This document shows, one piece after another, positions 45,154-55,325 of a stretch of 64,000 nucleotides of DNA. Each line of letters starts with the position of its first letter. Within the stretch, counting starts at the first letter, position 1. The notes beneath the pieces are model-generated. The model was not told where the DNA came from, searched no databases, and saw nothing but the letters and a program-made list of their open reading frames with translations. Origin of the DNA: Bin55 sp028819195 (GTDB lineage Bacteria > Pseudomonadota > Gammaproteobacteria > Pseudomonadales > Azotimanducaceae); contig JAPPMF010000009.1 in the NCBI GenBank assembly GCA_028819195.1, positions 248,001-312,000 of the forward strand, in the 5' to 3' direction. The translations under genes and the position numbers were made by a program.

Positions 45154-47636
45154 TTGTCGGGGTGATCGCCGTAGTAAATTTTTAACGACCAACTGTCGAG
45201 CCAGCCGTCATGTTCGCGCGCGGCATCAACAACCTTGAGCACCCATTCGCCGAGCGGAGACTCGCCGTAAAACGCGTTGGAAAGTAACCGCCAGGATATG
45301 CTTTGGTCGTGAATCAAAAAGTCAGTAAATAAGGGCAATATCACGCTTTTGGTGCCATCTGGCGACTCTAATGTAATACTGATATCTGGCAAAAACCAAT
45401 GAAACCCATTAATGTCGACTTCCACGGCTTCTATACTCGCGGCGAACGGTAAGTCATTCACGACAATCGAGGAAGTGACTCCGGAACTGTCGAAATCAAT
45501 CACGTCAAGTCTAACATCATGACTATAGACCTCACTTTCTTCGAAATCACCCAAACTATCTGCGGTGTAAGACTCCGCCATTGCTAGAGCTTCATCCAAA
45601 TCAATCGCACCGAATCCATACCAGTTGTGAAAGTTAAAGCCGGCAGCATTTTCGATCCATGGTTGTCGCATGGTATAAGGCGCACCTCCTCCAAATGCAA
45701 TCCGGACCGGAACAATATCGGGGTGAATCTTACGGGCAGTTTTCGCCAGGATGTGTTTCACATCGCGCCACGTAAGCTCAGGGTTTGCAGACAACAATAC
45801 TGCTACTGCGCCAGCCGTCATAGGAGCAGCCGACGAAGTACCGTTAAAAGTACTGACATAATTGCCGAAACTGTTATAAACATGGTTTTCGGCTAAACCT
45901 ACCTTAATCCACGAATCGTAACCTTTGTCCAATCCTTGTTGGTCGGTCGTAATGATTGCTGGTCTAGAACGACCAAACTCTCCTGCGGGTGCAGAAATCC
46001 ACACGTTACTACCAATAGAAGAATAACTAGCGCGTTCGTCGTCGGCATTAAAACCAGCGACAACAATCAGATAGGGCAAATTGTTGGTAGGATCGCCATT
46101 CGCTGGGTTACAACCGATTTCTCCCCGAATATCATGTGTTATGCTATGGCATCCATAAAAACCATTGCCTGCTGACTTTACATAAATCGCACCCTTACCA
46201 CTCCGCAACGACGTAATCCCACTCTGATACAAACCTGCATCTCCGAAACCTTGATATCCTGACGTACCGTAGGACATATTGAATATATCAACGTCAGATG
46301 AAACCGGATCTGAATCGCTAAATCCGAGAGATATCGCTACATCGAAACTTTGATTTTCCAAATAATTGAATCCCCTAAGTAAACTCTTTGGGGCTACGCC
46401 ACGGCCGCCTATACCATTCAAAGCAGTTGCACTAACGATTCCAGCGACCGAAGTACCATGATCCCCAGAAATGTTTGGATTGTATGGGTCATACAAAGTA
46501 CCACGAACTTCACTGTCATCGATTGCATCCGCAGCAAAGTTAAATGATGCATTTTCTTCTACATTGTCGACAAGATCAGGGTGGCAGATTTCTAAACCCG
46601 TGTCAACAACTGCTACTACCACCGATTCACCTTCGGGTCCGGTACTTAATATTTGCTCCATCCCTAAGTCCGCGCCAGGAGTACCTCCAGTATTAGCGAA
46701 TGCTGACTGTCCATCGTTCATTAAGTGCCATTGTTCTTCTTGGAGTATATCCGTCTCAAATGGTCGAGCAATCTCGTTGTTTGGTTCGCAGTCTACTACT
46801 ACACGACTGTCCGCGTCCGTCGCAAAACTGAAGTAATCTGACCCGCTCGACAATTCAGAGCTAGCTGCTCCTGAAGTTGGCCACCAACTAATTTTGCCAT
46901 AGTAAGAATTATTGGGATCCAAAGTATCAAGATAAATGTTAAATGTCCGTCGAAAACTTCCTCGTGCCGTTAAACTAGGTATCCTAGTTGAGTTGTAGTA
47001 AACCGAGGTAGCACTATTCTCAAGATCCTCGAATAACTCTATCGATAAGTTGACCTCCGGTGCCCTTTCATAGCCATAGTTGTATGCTAGTGCAGTTACG
47101 TTAACTCTTGACGCATAAACATCGAACGAAGAAAACACTCTCAAGCTAGACTGTAAGTCTTCCTTGTAATTACCCGGTACTGGTTCATCGCCGATTTCAA
47201 GGCTTACTGAAGTTTTTGTTAAATCGGTTGCATTTCCAGTGATCGTATTGATGTGAACAGTTACAAATTCATTCGGATCATCGTTCCAATCCCGTATAGG
47301 TCGAATTTCAATGGTCTCTGATTGGGTACCAACGGGAAAACGGACCCTCAGCGAGGAAACTTCATAATCGATATCCACTTGAGCACTCCCACCTAGTTCG
47401 AGGGTAATGACAACAATGTCCGATAATGTCTTTGAGAGACTGGCTGTTACTACGACACTATCGGGTGAGTTTTCCGAGATTACATTCTGCGAGATCGATA
47501 ATGAGAGCGATGCTGGGGAGGTTGGTTTTGGTGAACTGGAGCATGAGAATATTAATGAGACTACAACAGCAAGAATCACGGTTAACACCATTTGCATGAC
47601 TCGGTTGGTCGAACATTGCTTGAAAAATGTCGTCAT
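45150..47636 (-). CDS. Subtilisin-like (S8) protease with Calx-beta-like and P/homo-B domains
   Basis: This 828-residue exported protease starts with a hydrophobic signal and a possible lipobox (SLIFSC, residues about 27-32), with Phe at an atypical place. Next is a beta-rich domain (about 40-150) of Calx-beta type (ISENSPDSVVVTASL, DYEVSSL..VRFPVGTQSETIEI), a further domain, then the S8 catalytic domain: Asp in VVDTGLEICHPD (about 345), His in DHGTSVAG (about 392), Ser in NGTSSAAPM (about 600). The C-terminal 120 residues are a proprotein convertase P domain (LESPDGTKS, ESPLGEWVLKVVDAA). All three catalytic residues are present. It may be a surface lipoprotein or released enzyme. Confidence 0.9.
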   Translation of the reverse strand: MTTFFKQCSTNRVMQMVLTVILAVVVSLIFSCSSSPKPTSPASLSLSISQNVISENSPDSVVVTASLSKTLSDIVVITLELGGSAQVDIDYEVSSLRVRFPVGTQSETIEIRPIRDWNDDPNEFVTVHINTITGNATDLTKTSVSLEIGDEPVPGNYKEDLQSSLRVFSSFDVYASRVNVTALAYNYGYERAPEVNLSIELFEDLENSATSVYYNSTRIPSLTARGSFRRTFNIYLDTLDPNNSYYGKISWWPTSGAASSELSSGSDYFSFATDADSRVVVDCEPNNEIARPFETDILQEEQWHLMNDGQSAFANTGGTPGADLGMEQILSTGPEGESVVVAVVDTGLEICHPDLVDNVEENASFNFAADAIDDSEVRGTLYDPYNPNISGDHGTSVAGIVSATALNGIGGRGVAPKSLLRGFNYLENQSFDVAISLGFSDSDPVSSDVDIFNMSYGTSGYQGFGDAGLYQSGITSLRSGKGAIYVKSAGNGFYGCHSITHDIRGEIGCNPANGDPTNNLPYLIVVAGFNADDERASYSSIGSNVWISAPAGEFGRSRPAIITTDQQGLDKGYDSWIKVGLAENHVYNSFGNYVSTFNGTSSAAPMTAGAVAVLLSANPELTWRDVKHILAKTARKIHPDIVPVRIAFGGGAPYTMRQPWIENAAGFNFHNWYGFGAIDLDEALAMAESYTADSLGDFEESEVYSHDVRLDVIDFDSSGVTSSIVVNDLPFAASIEAVEVDINGFHWFLPDISITLESPDGTKSVILPLFTDFLIHDQSISWRLLSNAFYGESPLGEWVLKVVDAAREHDGWLDSWSLKIYYGDHPDN

Positions 47637-47729
47637 GTAAGTGGTAAACCTTCTTAGTATGGGTACATTCTTTTGACGATCTGAACTAAAAGTAATTCTA
47701 TTTGAACATCGATTCAGAGATTCCTCTAC

Positions 47730-47757
47730 AAAAACACCCGCTAACTGCGGGTGTTTT
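47730..47757 (-). terminator. Rho-independent terminator after the second TonB-dependent receptor
   Basis: An 11-bp stem (arms 47731-47741 and 47747-47757, loop TAACT) ends on the minus strand in a run of T. It lies 25 bases after the receptor stop at 47782. The plus-strand side also ends in TTTT, so it may act in both directions. Confidence 0.88.
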
Positions 47758-47781
47758 CGATAAGCTTAATTATGTAGTCGA

Positions 47782-50382
47782 TTAAAAGTCGATATTAGCA
47801 CGGAAATATGCGACTGCACCATTAAAACCGAAAGCGGATGTTAACGGATATTTAGCTCCAGTATCTCCTGCCCAAGGATTATCGACGGGGAAGGTATGCA
47901 GTAGGTTTTCTAATCCGAAGATCAAAGTTGTGTTTTCGTTATAGATGTAACTAAACTCGGCATCCATGATGAATTCCGGGTCCACGTTGATGGGAAATGC
48001 ATCTGTAAACACGTGCGGTTCCCAAATTTTGTGGTAATAGCGGATGCGACCGTTCATAAACCACCGAGGGGCGAGTTGATGATCGATGTTAAGATTTGCT
48101 CGCAGCTTTGGGCTGCCCTTCTCTAATTCACGTACGCGTTGGTCGTTGATTAAATTGGGGTCACGATTTTGGACATCTGTTTTAATGAAACTGGCGGAAA
48201 ATGTAAAGTCTGTGGGGTTCTCCCAAATCTGAATACGTCGGGTCGCAATAAGTTCGACACCTTCGGTACGTGTGTCAAAGTTGTTCGTATAAAAACGCAC
48301 AGCTTGGAGACTCTTGTCTGCTTCATCAAGGTCATCGACTAAGTCTGCTAAAACTGAGGCTGGAATTTCAATTGGTGCTGTACGAGCTAGACGGTCGATA
48401 ACATCGATGCGGAAAAAATCAACCGTTACATCTGCGTCCCAGGCTTCGAATATAAATCCTATCGATGTATTAACTCCGCGAACTGGTTGCAACTGTTCAC
48501 CTCCTAAGGCAACAGAAACAGGGTGAGTCGGCGGCAAGGTAACTTCGTCTGTGAGACATGGAAGTCCAGGTACAGGACAAATGTCACTTACAAGAAAATT
48601 AGTCGTTACGGCACGGAAATTTGATTGCGCGGCTGTGGGAGCACTATAACTTGTCCCCGAGTCAAATCTGATAGACAGCCTTTCCGAGTACTTAACAAGT
48701 GTGCTAATCTTGGCGTTGAGTGTATGTCCAAAATCTTCATAATCTTCTAGACGAATTGCGAGATTACCAAGAATGTTCGAAGTTAGTTCTTGCTCAGCGT
48801 CCAACCATAGCGCTACACTCATACGACTCTCATCGACCTCAATTGATGGAGGAAAGCCGGGAAAACCATTGGAACCGACACCGAAACCTTGTGCCGCAAA
48901 GACTGGGTTCACTGTCCAAGAATCTTCTTCCCCAGCGATGGTTTGAAAGTTTTCACTACGAACTTCTAATCCAGTAGCTAAATACACGTCGCCATAGCCG
49001 GATGCTACCGGAATGCTTTTAGCGAGTGAAAAGTCATACGTCCAGTCAGTTTCTTTATGTTCACCTGGATTGTAGTGGGTTGGAATATTATCTTGACGAT
49101 CAATAAGCTGTGGGTTAATCGTGTTATAAATGTAATACACTACATGATTCGAACCCCAAACGATACTGGTGTCGAAGTTCCAATCTCCAAACATCATGCC
49201 TTTGAATCCAACCGCAAATCCCATGTCAACAGTTTCTCCACCAAATTGGGGGGTGAATCCACCTGGAAATTTTGACAACAATGAATAACAATTCGGATCA
49301 CTGAACACTTGTGCCAAGGCATCAGCGTCAGGGGTAGTAAAGTTGTCGACGTTCACCACCGGGCAATCACTGCTATCGTCGCCTAAATCCGCGATCAGCG
49401 CAGTGTTACCGTTATCTCCGGTGAATACCCCTGAACGTGTGAAGGGGTTTCGGTAGAAAAATCCACCTTCAGTATCTCGGAGTGATACATTACCCCAACC
49501 ATAGAAAGTTGCACCATTATCCATAGGCATGTCCAAATTTGCGAAAGCACGAAAGTCATAGTGAATTTCAGGCGCTCCCCATATTAAAGCATAGGGTTGC
49601 CGAACATGAGTATTACCTGCATCAATCAAGTCTTGAGCATCGTCACGTTGGACACTCCGAACTGTTGGTTCGGCGAAGTTGTAGTCGGCACTCAGAGTTA
49701 GTGAGCCACCGTCCCCGACCGGCATACCATAAATTCCGGACATCGCGAACGTTGTACCGTCGCCTTCAATGGTTTGACTCCCTTTAAATACCACTGATCG
49801 TGCGTCGCGACTATTTGCTAGAACCATGTTCATCACGCCCGCGATAGCGTCAGACCCATATTGAGCCGATGCACCATTTCGGAGCACTTCCACGCGTTCC
49901 AGGGCTAAGGAGGGAATAGCACTGATATCGGGTCCATGAGCACCTTCGTTTTTACCCCCGCCTAGTAACGCGATGACAGCACCTCGATGACGACGCTTCC
50001 CGTTTACCAAGACCAGGGTTGCATCTGCCGAAAGACCTCGAAGCGTCGGCGGTCGAATAATCGTAGCTGCATCCGCGATCGGATAAACTTCGATATTAAA
50101 AGAAGGGATTTGGTTGGCGAGTTGATTCAACAAATCTGATCCACCCAAATTCATGTCGAGTGCCGAACCATCAATGACATCGACAGGAACTGGCGAATCC
50201 GAAAGTGATCGTTCCGGGTTTCGCGAACCGATCACATTTACAACTTCAATGTCGGCATCGTCTTGTTCAGCGGCCGCTTCTTCAGTTGCCTCATCGTCTT
50301 GGGCTTGCACAAATATTACCGTCCAAAAGCACAACAGACTCAGGAACAGTGGATAAAGAACAATTCGTTTTGCTTTAATCAT
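47782..50382 (-). CDS. TonB-dependent outer membrane receptor
   Basis: This 866-residue receptor has a signal peptide (about 7-27, ending VQAQ), a short acidic stretch, then EVVNVIGSRNPERS at the start of the plug. Plug motifs are ATLVLVNGKRRHRGA and LERVEVLRNGASAQYGSDAIAGVMN. The barrel ends in Phe (RANIDF), as expected. The GGAG ribosome binding site lies close to the ATG. Ligand unknown. Upstream lies a near-palindrome at 50486-50505. A subtilisin-like protease gene lies downstream on the same strand, separated by a terminator. Confidence 0.95.
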   Translation of the reverse strand: MIKAKRIVLYPLFLSLLCFWTVIFVQAQDDEATEEAAAEQDDADIEVVNVIGSRNPERSLSDSPVPVDVIDGSALDMNLGGSDLLNQLANQIPSFNIEVYPIADAATIIRPPTLRGLSADATLVLVNGKRRHRGAVIALLGGGKNEGAHGPDISAIPSLALERVEVLRNGASAQYGSDAIAGVMNMVLANSRDARSVVFKGSQTIEGDGTTFAMSGIYGMPVGDGGSLTLSADYNFAEPTVRSVQRDDAQDLIDAGNTHVRQPYALIWGAPEIHYDFRAFANLDMPMDNGATFYGWGNVSLRDTEGGFFYRNPFTRSGVFTGDNGNTALIADLGDDSSDCPVVNVDNFTTPDADALAQVFSDPNCYSLLSKFPGGFTPQFGGETVDMGFAVGFKGMMFGDWNFDTSIVWGSNHVVYYIYNTINPQLIDRQDNIPTHYNPGEHKETDWTYDFSLAKSIPVASGYGDVYLATGLEVRSENFQTIAGEEDSWTVNPVFAAQGFGVGSNGFPGFPPSIEVDESRMSVALWLDAEQELTSNILGNLAIRLEDYEDFGHTLNAKISTLVKYSERLSIRFDSGTSYSAPTAAQSNFRAVTTNFLVSDICPVPGLPCLTDEVTLPPTHPVSVALGGEQLQPVRGVNTSIGFIFEAWDADVTVDFFRIDVIDRLARTAPIEIPASVLADLVDDLDEADKSLQAVRFYTNNFDTRTEGVELIATRRIQIWENPTDFTFSASFIKTDVQNRDPNLINDQRVRELEKGSPKLRANLNIDHQLAPRWFMNGRIRYYHKIWEPHVFTDAFPINVDPEFIMDAEFSYIYNENTTLIFGLENLLHTFPVDNPWAGDTGAKYPLTSAFGFNGAVAYFRANIDF

Positions 50383-50485
50383 GATTCTCCAATTTTTTCT
50401 GTGCTACAGAATAACACAAGCAAATTTAAACAACGTTTTCCTTATGATTCTATCGAGTTCCAATCGATAGGTAGGTAAGATTTTA

Positions 50486-50505
50486 ACAATATTTATAAAT
50501 GTTGT
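50486..50505. repeat. Near-palindrome upstream of the TonB-dependent receptor
   Basis: ACAATATT-TATA-AATGTTGT, 20 bases with 7 of 8 matching positions in each arm, lies between the divergent receptor and DUF192 genes. It is about 100 bases from the receptor start. It resembles an operator in form; no regulator can be named. Confidence 0.4.
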
Positions 50506-50639
50506 GCAATATTGAAATCGAGGCAGTTCAATTTCGACCCTTCTTAACGAAGTGTTAGTAATAAGAAATTCAAAGGTTAATGTCTGTCTCAAGTCTAATT
50601 TCGAAACGTCCAACCCAAGTGTTTGAAAAGTAAGTTGCG

Positions 50640-51125
50640 ATGAAAAGGTTTGCAAAGTTTGGTTTAGTTATTGTGCTGTTAGCGATCCCTGTCGGGTACG
50701 CTCAGATTGATTCTCCGCTCTATCGACTTCCTTTAGAAACCATGCTTGTACAAACGCCAGAAGGAGCAGAAATTGAATTTGAGATTGTGGTCGTCAATAC
50801 CAACGCAGATCGCGCCCAAGGATTGATGTACATCAGGTTTCTGCCTTTGGATCACGGTATGCTGTTTCAATTTCCCCGGGAGCGCGTACTAAGCATGTGG
50901 ATGAAAAATACTTATATCTCGTTGGATATGTGGTTTGTCTCCAACGACGGTGAAATCGTACACGTTGTCGAGCATACTACACCCGAGTCGCTTGAGAGTA
51001 TTTCGTCGAAAGAACCTGCTGCGGTCGTTGTGGAAGTGAACGCGGGATTGAGTTCGCTGTTGGGTGTTACTCCTGGTACAGTCATAAAACATCGTAGTTT
51101 CGAAAACCAAAATACAGAACCATGA
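50640..51125 (+). CDS. DUF192 family exported protein
   Basis: This 161-residue protein has a signal peptide (FAKFGLVIVLLAIPVGYAQ) and the DUF192 domain: RAQGLMYIRFLPLDHGMLFQF, then MWMKNTYISLDMWFVSNDGEI and the C-terminal VNAG..LGVTPGTVI. The family is widespread with no established biochemical role; structures show a small beta-barrel. It precedes the LpxL-like gene by 62 bases. Confidence 0.9.
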   Translation: MKRFAKFGLVIVLLAIPVGYAQIDSPLYRLPLETMLVQTPEGAEIEFEIVVVNTNADRAQGLMYIRFLPLDHGMLFQFPRERVLSMWMKNTYISLDMWFVSNDGEIVHVVEHTTPESLESISSKEPAAVVVEVNAGLSSLLGVTPGTVIKHRSFENQNTEP

Positions 51126-51187
51126 ATCCATTCATACTAGTCGCTGAATAAGAGTGAATTGATTCGCGAGACATCGGTGAGAAAAAA

Positions 51188-52090
51188 TTGAACAGTTTGT
51201 TTAAACCGCGCTATTGGGGGGTGTGGTTTATCTTCGGATTAGTCTCCCTACTTGTTTGGTTACCGTTGAGTTGGCAGTATGCATTGGGTAAGTTTTTGGG
51301 GCGACTTGCATTTTCGCGATACTCACGCCGCAAAACAATAATCAAGCGTAATTTGGAACTTGCGTATCCCACGATGGCATTGAGAAAACGCGAAGCAATC
51401 ACCTCGGAATGCATGGAATCGTTAAGCATGACATTAGTGGAAACTCTTTTCGTTTGGCTGCGCGGTGTCAAACCCTTAATCAATCGAATAAAAATAGCTG
51501 GTGTCGAACATTTACAACAATCGTCGGAAAACGGGGTGATTGTCTTAGGGGCACACTTTGCTTCGCTCGACTTATGTGTGTCGGCACTTGCAGCCCATGT
51601 TCCCTTGGGTGCTACTTACAGAAAGTTTAAGTATCCTGTTGTCGAATACTTTGCTAGGCGTTCCCGAGAGCGGTGTTATGCTCAGTTATTTGAAGCTTCT
51701 CATCTCAAGTCAATCGTGGAGGCACTACAGCAAGGTAAGTCAATATGGTTTGCTGCTGATCAGGACATGGGTAATCGAAGATCGACCTGTTTTGTACCCT
51801 TCTTCAACATAGAAACGTCAACCACAATTACCCCGTATCGACTCGCGCGACACACAGGTGCGAAGTTATTGTTTATGAGTCACCTGAGAATTGAAAAAGA
51901 CTTAAGTTGGGAGATTCGCATTCAGGAAGTTCAACCTTCTACTGAACCGGAACCTACATGTTTCGAAACCGAAGCAACAGTCGTGAATTCCTTGATTGAA
52001 GAAGCTGTGAATCAATATCCAGCTCAGTATTTCTGGGTACATCGTCGGTTTAAGTCGACGAAGTCAGGACAACGGCGTCCCTATGAGTAA
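51188..52090 (+). CDS. LpxL/HtrB-type lipid A acyltransferase
   Basis: This 300-residue inner-membrane enzyme transfers an acyl chain from acyl-ACP to lipid A. The N-terminal hydrophobic segment (about 11-28) anchors it. The catalytic HX4D motif is HFASLD (His123-Asp128), with the later ADQDMGNR segment. Of the LpxL, LpxM and LpxP types, LpxL-like is my best guess but not certain. The start is TTG with GGTGAG six bases upstream. The usual 300-310 residues are matched. Confidence 0.88.
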   Translation: MNSLFKPRYWGVWFIFGLVSLLVWLPLSWQYALGKFLGRLAFSRYSRRKTIIKRNLELAYPTMALRKREAITSECMESLSMTLVETLFVWLRGVKPLINRIKIAGVEHLQQSSENGVIVLGAHFASLDLCVSALAAHVPLGATYRKFKYPVVEYFARRSRERCYAQLFEASHLKSIVEALQQGKSIWFAADQDMGNRRSTCFVPFFNIETSTTITPYRLARHTGAKLLFMSHLRIEKDLSWEIRIQEVQPSTEPEPTCFETEATVVNSLIEEAVNQYPAQYFWVHRRFKSTKSGQRRPYE

Positions 52091-52103
52091 AGCAGCTTTA
52101 CGT

Positions 52104-53042
52104 TTAGTTGACTGGAACTAACCAATCTGAGTAGTTTGCCAGTTTTCCTCGAACAAGATCAAAGTACATTGATTGCAGCTGTGTAGTAATCGCGCCTCTT
52201 TCCCCGTTCCCTATAACACGGTTATCTAACTCACGTATCGGTACCACTTCGGCTGCTGTACCGCACATAAAACATTCATCCGCAATGTAGAGTTCGTCGC
52301 GAGTAATTCTGCGTTCACGAACTTCAATACCCAGGTCCTGTGCAAAAGTCATTAACGTGTTTCGTGTGATCCCCGGGAGACACGACGTGAGTTCCGGTGT
52401 ATGTATCACGCCATCTTTCGCTAAAAAGACGTTTTCACCTGAACCCTCAGCGACGTAGCCTTCGTTATCCAACAATAAAGCCTCGTCGTATCCGCCGTCA
52501 AGAGCTTCGGATAACGCTAGCACTGAATTGATATAGTGTCCCACAGCTTTAGCCTTACACATACTGATGTTTACGTGATGTCGTGTGAATGAAGAAGTTT
52601 GGACTCGAATACCGTTCGTGAAGGCGGTTGGTTCCATATAACTTGGCCAAGACCAGCACGCGATTGCGACGCGCACGTTCAGCCCAGTTGCGCGCAGCCC
52701 CATCCCATTGGAACCTAGAAACGCCAGTGGTCTGATATAACCTTCTTCAAATCCATTGACGCGGAAAACTGTGCGTTGTGCTTCAAATATTTCGTCATAC
52801 TCGTAGGGTATAGTCATTCGAAGAATTTTTGCCGAATCGAAAAATCGTCGGGTGTGTTCGTGCAATCGAAAAATTTGAGGACCTATGTCGGTTTTATAGG
52901 CTCGAATTCCTTCGAAACAACCAACCCCGTAATGTAACGTATGTGTCAAAACGTGCACCGTGGCGTCGCGCCAGTCGACGAGTTCTCCGTCAAGCCAGAT
53001 TTTGCCATCTCGGTCTGCAAAGTTATTGCTCCGGTCACTCAT
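52104..53042 (-). CDS. ilvE: Branched-chain-amino-acid aminotransferase
   Basis: IlvE is a fold-type IV PLP enzyme that makes leucine, isoleucine and valine from their keto acids. The 312 residues match E. coli. The PLP lysine is probably Lys165 in CKAKAVGHYINSVL, the YGVGCFEGIRAY segment near residue 38 is diagnostic, and the phosphate-binding GSGENVF and GTAAEV segments are present. Convergent with the LpxL-like gene, divergent from argE. Confidence 0.96.
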   Translation of the reverse strand: MSDRSNNFADRDGKIWLDGELVDWRDATVHVLTHTLHYGVGCFEGIRAYKTDIGPQIFRLHEHTRRFFDSAKILRMTIPYEYDEIFEAQRTVFRVNGFEEGYIRPLAFLGSNGMGLRATGLNVRVAIACWSWPSYMEPTAFTNGIRVQTSSFTRHHVNISMCKAKAVGHYINSVLALSEALDGGYDEALLLDNEGYVAEGSGENVFLAKDGVIHTPELTSCLPGITRNTLMTFAQDLGIEVRERRITRDELYIADECFMCGTAAEVVPIRELDNRVIGNGERGAITTQLQSMYFDLVRGKLANYSDWLVPVN

Positions 53043-53133
53043 ATTTCACAACCCCTATGTATCGATTTGGTTCAACTAAACGGTAAATTGAAGAACTTAT
53101 TATCATTAAATAACTTTCTGAACCAGTTCAAAA

Positions 53134-54279
53134 ATGACTCTACCAACTTTTTTCGAAATGTTGAATACCTTGGTTAGTTCACCATCGGTAAGTAGTCTAT
53201 CACCTGATTTAGATACTAGCAATCGTGCAGTCATTGATCATATAGCAAATTGGTTGCACGATCTTGATTTTGATGTAGATGTACTTGTGTCGTCCGACAA
53301 TCGGAAGTTCAATTTGGTCGCACGTAAAGGTCGTGGCGAAGGAGGAGTACTCTTGTCGGGGCATTCTGACACAGTTCCCTGTGATCCAGATATGTGGACT
53401 CAATCACCTTTTTCGGTAAAGACCGACGATTCCAAGTATTACGGCTTAGGTACGTGCGATATGAAGGGATTTTTTCCAGTAGTACTTGAAGTGGTGCAGC
53501 AATTCAAGGAATCGCAACTTGGACGGCCAATCACGGTTCTCGTCACAGCCGACGAAGAATCGACGATGGCAGGAGCCAGACATATAGCGACCCACCACCC
53601 TATATCTGCAGACGTTGCCGTGATCGGTGAACCGACTGATTTGCAACCTATCTTTGCCCATAAAGGCATTTTCGTCGCACGAATTCGAACGGTGGGTAAA
53701 TCTGGGCACTCTTCAAACCCAACGTTAGGAGTCAGTGCCCTAGAAGATATGTACAACGCCATTCGTGAGATTATGGTGTTTCGGACCGAACTTCAAAAGA
53801 GCAACAACGATTCAGTTTTTGCCGTCCCTGTTCCGACGCTCAATTTAGGGTGTTTACATGCTGGCGACAGCGCAAATCGAATCTGTGGGCAAGCAGAGTT
53901 GCTCATTGATTGCAGAATCCTACCGGGAATGTCAACTACTGAGGTGGTATCGCGACTAGAGGAACAGTTAATTCAATTAGGCTCAAAGCTGGATTCTGAT
54001 ATTGAATTTAAATTGGTAATGCCACCGATTGAACCCTTCAAAACCCCATCTAGTAGTCGCTTTATTCAGTTAATGGAAAAACTGTCGGGTCGACCAAGTG
54101 GTACGGTGGCGTTCGGAACTGAAGCTCCTTTCCTACAACAAATGGGTATCGAAACCGTCATTTTTGGACCGGGATCTATAGATCAAGCGCATCAGGCCAA
54201 TGAATACCTTAGTTTGGCTCAGATTGAACCAGCGAAGCGCGCGCTATCCCAACTGATTCACGAATACTGCTGTAAGTAA
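53134..54279 (+). CDS. argE: Acetylornithine deacetylase
   Basis: ArgE is an M20 metallohydrolase that frees ornithine from N-acetylornithine in arginine synthesis. The 381 residues match. Metal ligands and catalytic residues are in LSGHSDTVP (His), GTCDMKG (Asp), TADEEST (Glu-Glu) and GEPTDLQP. The dimerisation segment VGKSGHSSNPTLGV is present. It could also be a related M20 deacetylase, but the overall pattern is ArgE. Confidence 0.92.
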   Translation: MTLPTFFEMLNTLVSSPSVSSLSPDLDTSNRAVIDHIANWLHDLDFDVDVLVSSDNRKFNLVARKGRGEGGVLLSGHSDTVPCDPDMWTQSPFSVKTDDSKYYGLGTCDMKGFFPVVLEVVQQFKESQLGRPITVLVTADEESTMAGARHIATHHPISADVAVIGEPTDLQPIFAHKGIFVARIRTVGKSGHSSNPTLGVSALEDMYNAIREIMVFRTELQKSNNDSVFAVPVPTLNLGCLHAGDSANRICGQAELLIDCRILPGMSTTEVVSRLEEQLIQLGSKLDSDIEFKLVMPPIEPFKTPSSSRFIQLMEKLSGRPSGTVAFGTEAPFLQQMGIETVIFGPGSIDQAHQANEYLSLAQIEPAKRALSQLIHEYCCK

Positions 54280-54281
54280 TC

Positions 54282-55325
54282 CTATCGTTGCGAGTATTCG
54301 TGTACGAAATCGACTAATTTCTTTACTTGGTCGACGTCAGTAGTAGGAGTGATTCCGTGGCCAAGATTAAAAATGTGTCCCGGTTTGTGATTGACCGAAT
54401 CGAGTATATTTCGCGTATGCTGTAGCATTAGGTCTGTATCGGCACAAAGGGTCATAGGATCTAAATTACCTTGAATTGCACGACAACCGAGATTATTCCA
54501 TGTTTCGACCAGATTAACTCGCCAGTCGAGCGCCATAATGTTCGGACCGGTGCTATACATCGCTTTGAGTAAGTGTGCGTTATTTGTCCCAAAATAGATG
54601 GTGGGAACAGTGTTCGCAATTGATTGAAACAATCGTTGAGTGAAAGGGTAGACATACTGCACGTATTCCGTCTTGGCGAGACAACCGATCCAACTATCGA
54701 AGATTTGCAAAACATCAATACCAGCTTGAATCTGCAATTTCACATAGCTAATCACTGATTCGGTAATCGTATCCAGGAGTTGCATCCAGCTGTCGGGATG
54801 TGAGTACATAAACGTACGTACGAGATTGAAATGCTGTGTTGATCGACCTTCAATCGCGTAGGCAGCCAATGTGAACGGGGCTCCAGCAAAACCAATTAGT
54901 CCAATTTTTGTTGGCAGGTCTTGCTTGACATTCTGAATCGTTTGTGCAATGTAACCAGTATCTTCTTCAGCTGTTATCGTCCTCAACTTGTTCACATCTT
55001 TCGTGTTTCGAATAGGGTTTTCGAACGTTGGTCCCACTTGTGGTATGTAGTCAAGTTGTAACCCCATGGGTTGAAGAATAGGTAATAAGTCTGCAAACAC
55101 GATCGCGGCGTCAACATTGAGCAGACGCTGTGCGATCAATGTAATCTCCGCCGCTAATTCGGGGTTTGTGAAAAACTCAATACTCTTACGGTCACCTTTG
55201 ACTTGTCGATATTCGGGCATATAGCGTCCCGCTTGACGATTGAGCCAAATCGGGGTGTAAGGAGTCTGCTTCCCGCGGCAGGCATCGAGAAAGACGCACT
55301 CCCGCGCAACGTTATTTTGGTTCAC
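54282..55325 (-). CDS. hemE: Uroporphyrinogen decarboxylase
   Basis: HemE removes four carboxyls from uroporphyrinogen III to give coproporphyrinogen III. The 347 residues match. The N-terminal WLNRQAGRYMPEYR with its arginines, the FADLLPI (Asp) segment, GFAGAPFTLAAYAIEG and FNLGHGITP near the C-terminus are all diagnostic. It overlaps fabV by 4 bases, an unusual partner. It acts after the hemB-hemC-hemD products encoded 48 kb away. Confidence 0.97.
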   Translation of the reverse strand: MNQNNVARECVFLDACRGKQTPYTPIWLNRQAGRYMPEYRQVKGDRKSIEFFTNPELAAEITLIAQRLLNVDAAIVFADLLPILQPMGLQLDYIPQVGPTFENPIRNTKDVNKLRTITAEEDTGYIAQTIQNVKQDLPTKIGLIGFAGAPFTLAAYAIEGRSTQHFNLVRTFMYSHPDSWMQLLDTITESVISYVKLQIQAGIDVLQIFDSWIGCLAKTEYVQYVYPFTQRLFQSIANTVPTIYFGTNNAHLLKAMYSTGPNIMALDWRVNLVETWNNLGCRAIQGNLDPMTLCADTDLMLQHTRNILDSVNHKPGHIFNLGHGITPTTDVDQVKKLVDFVHEYSQR

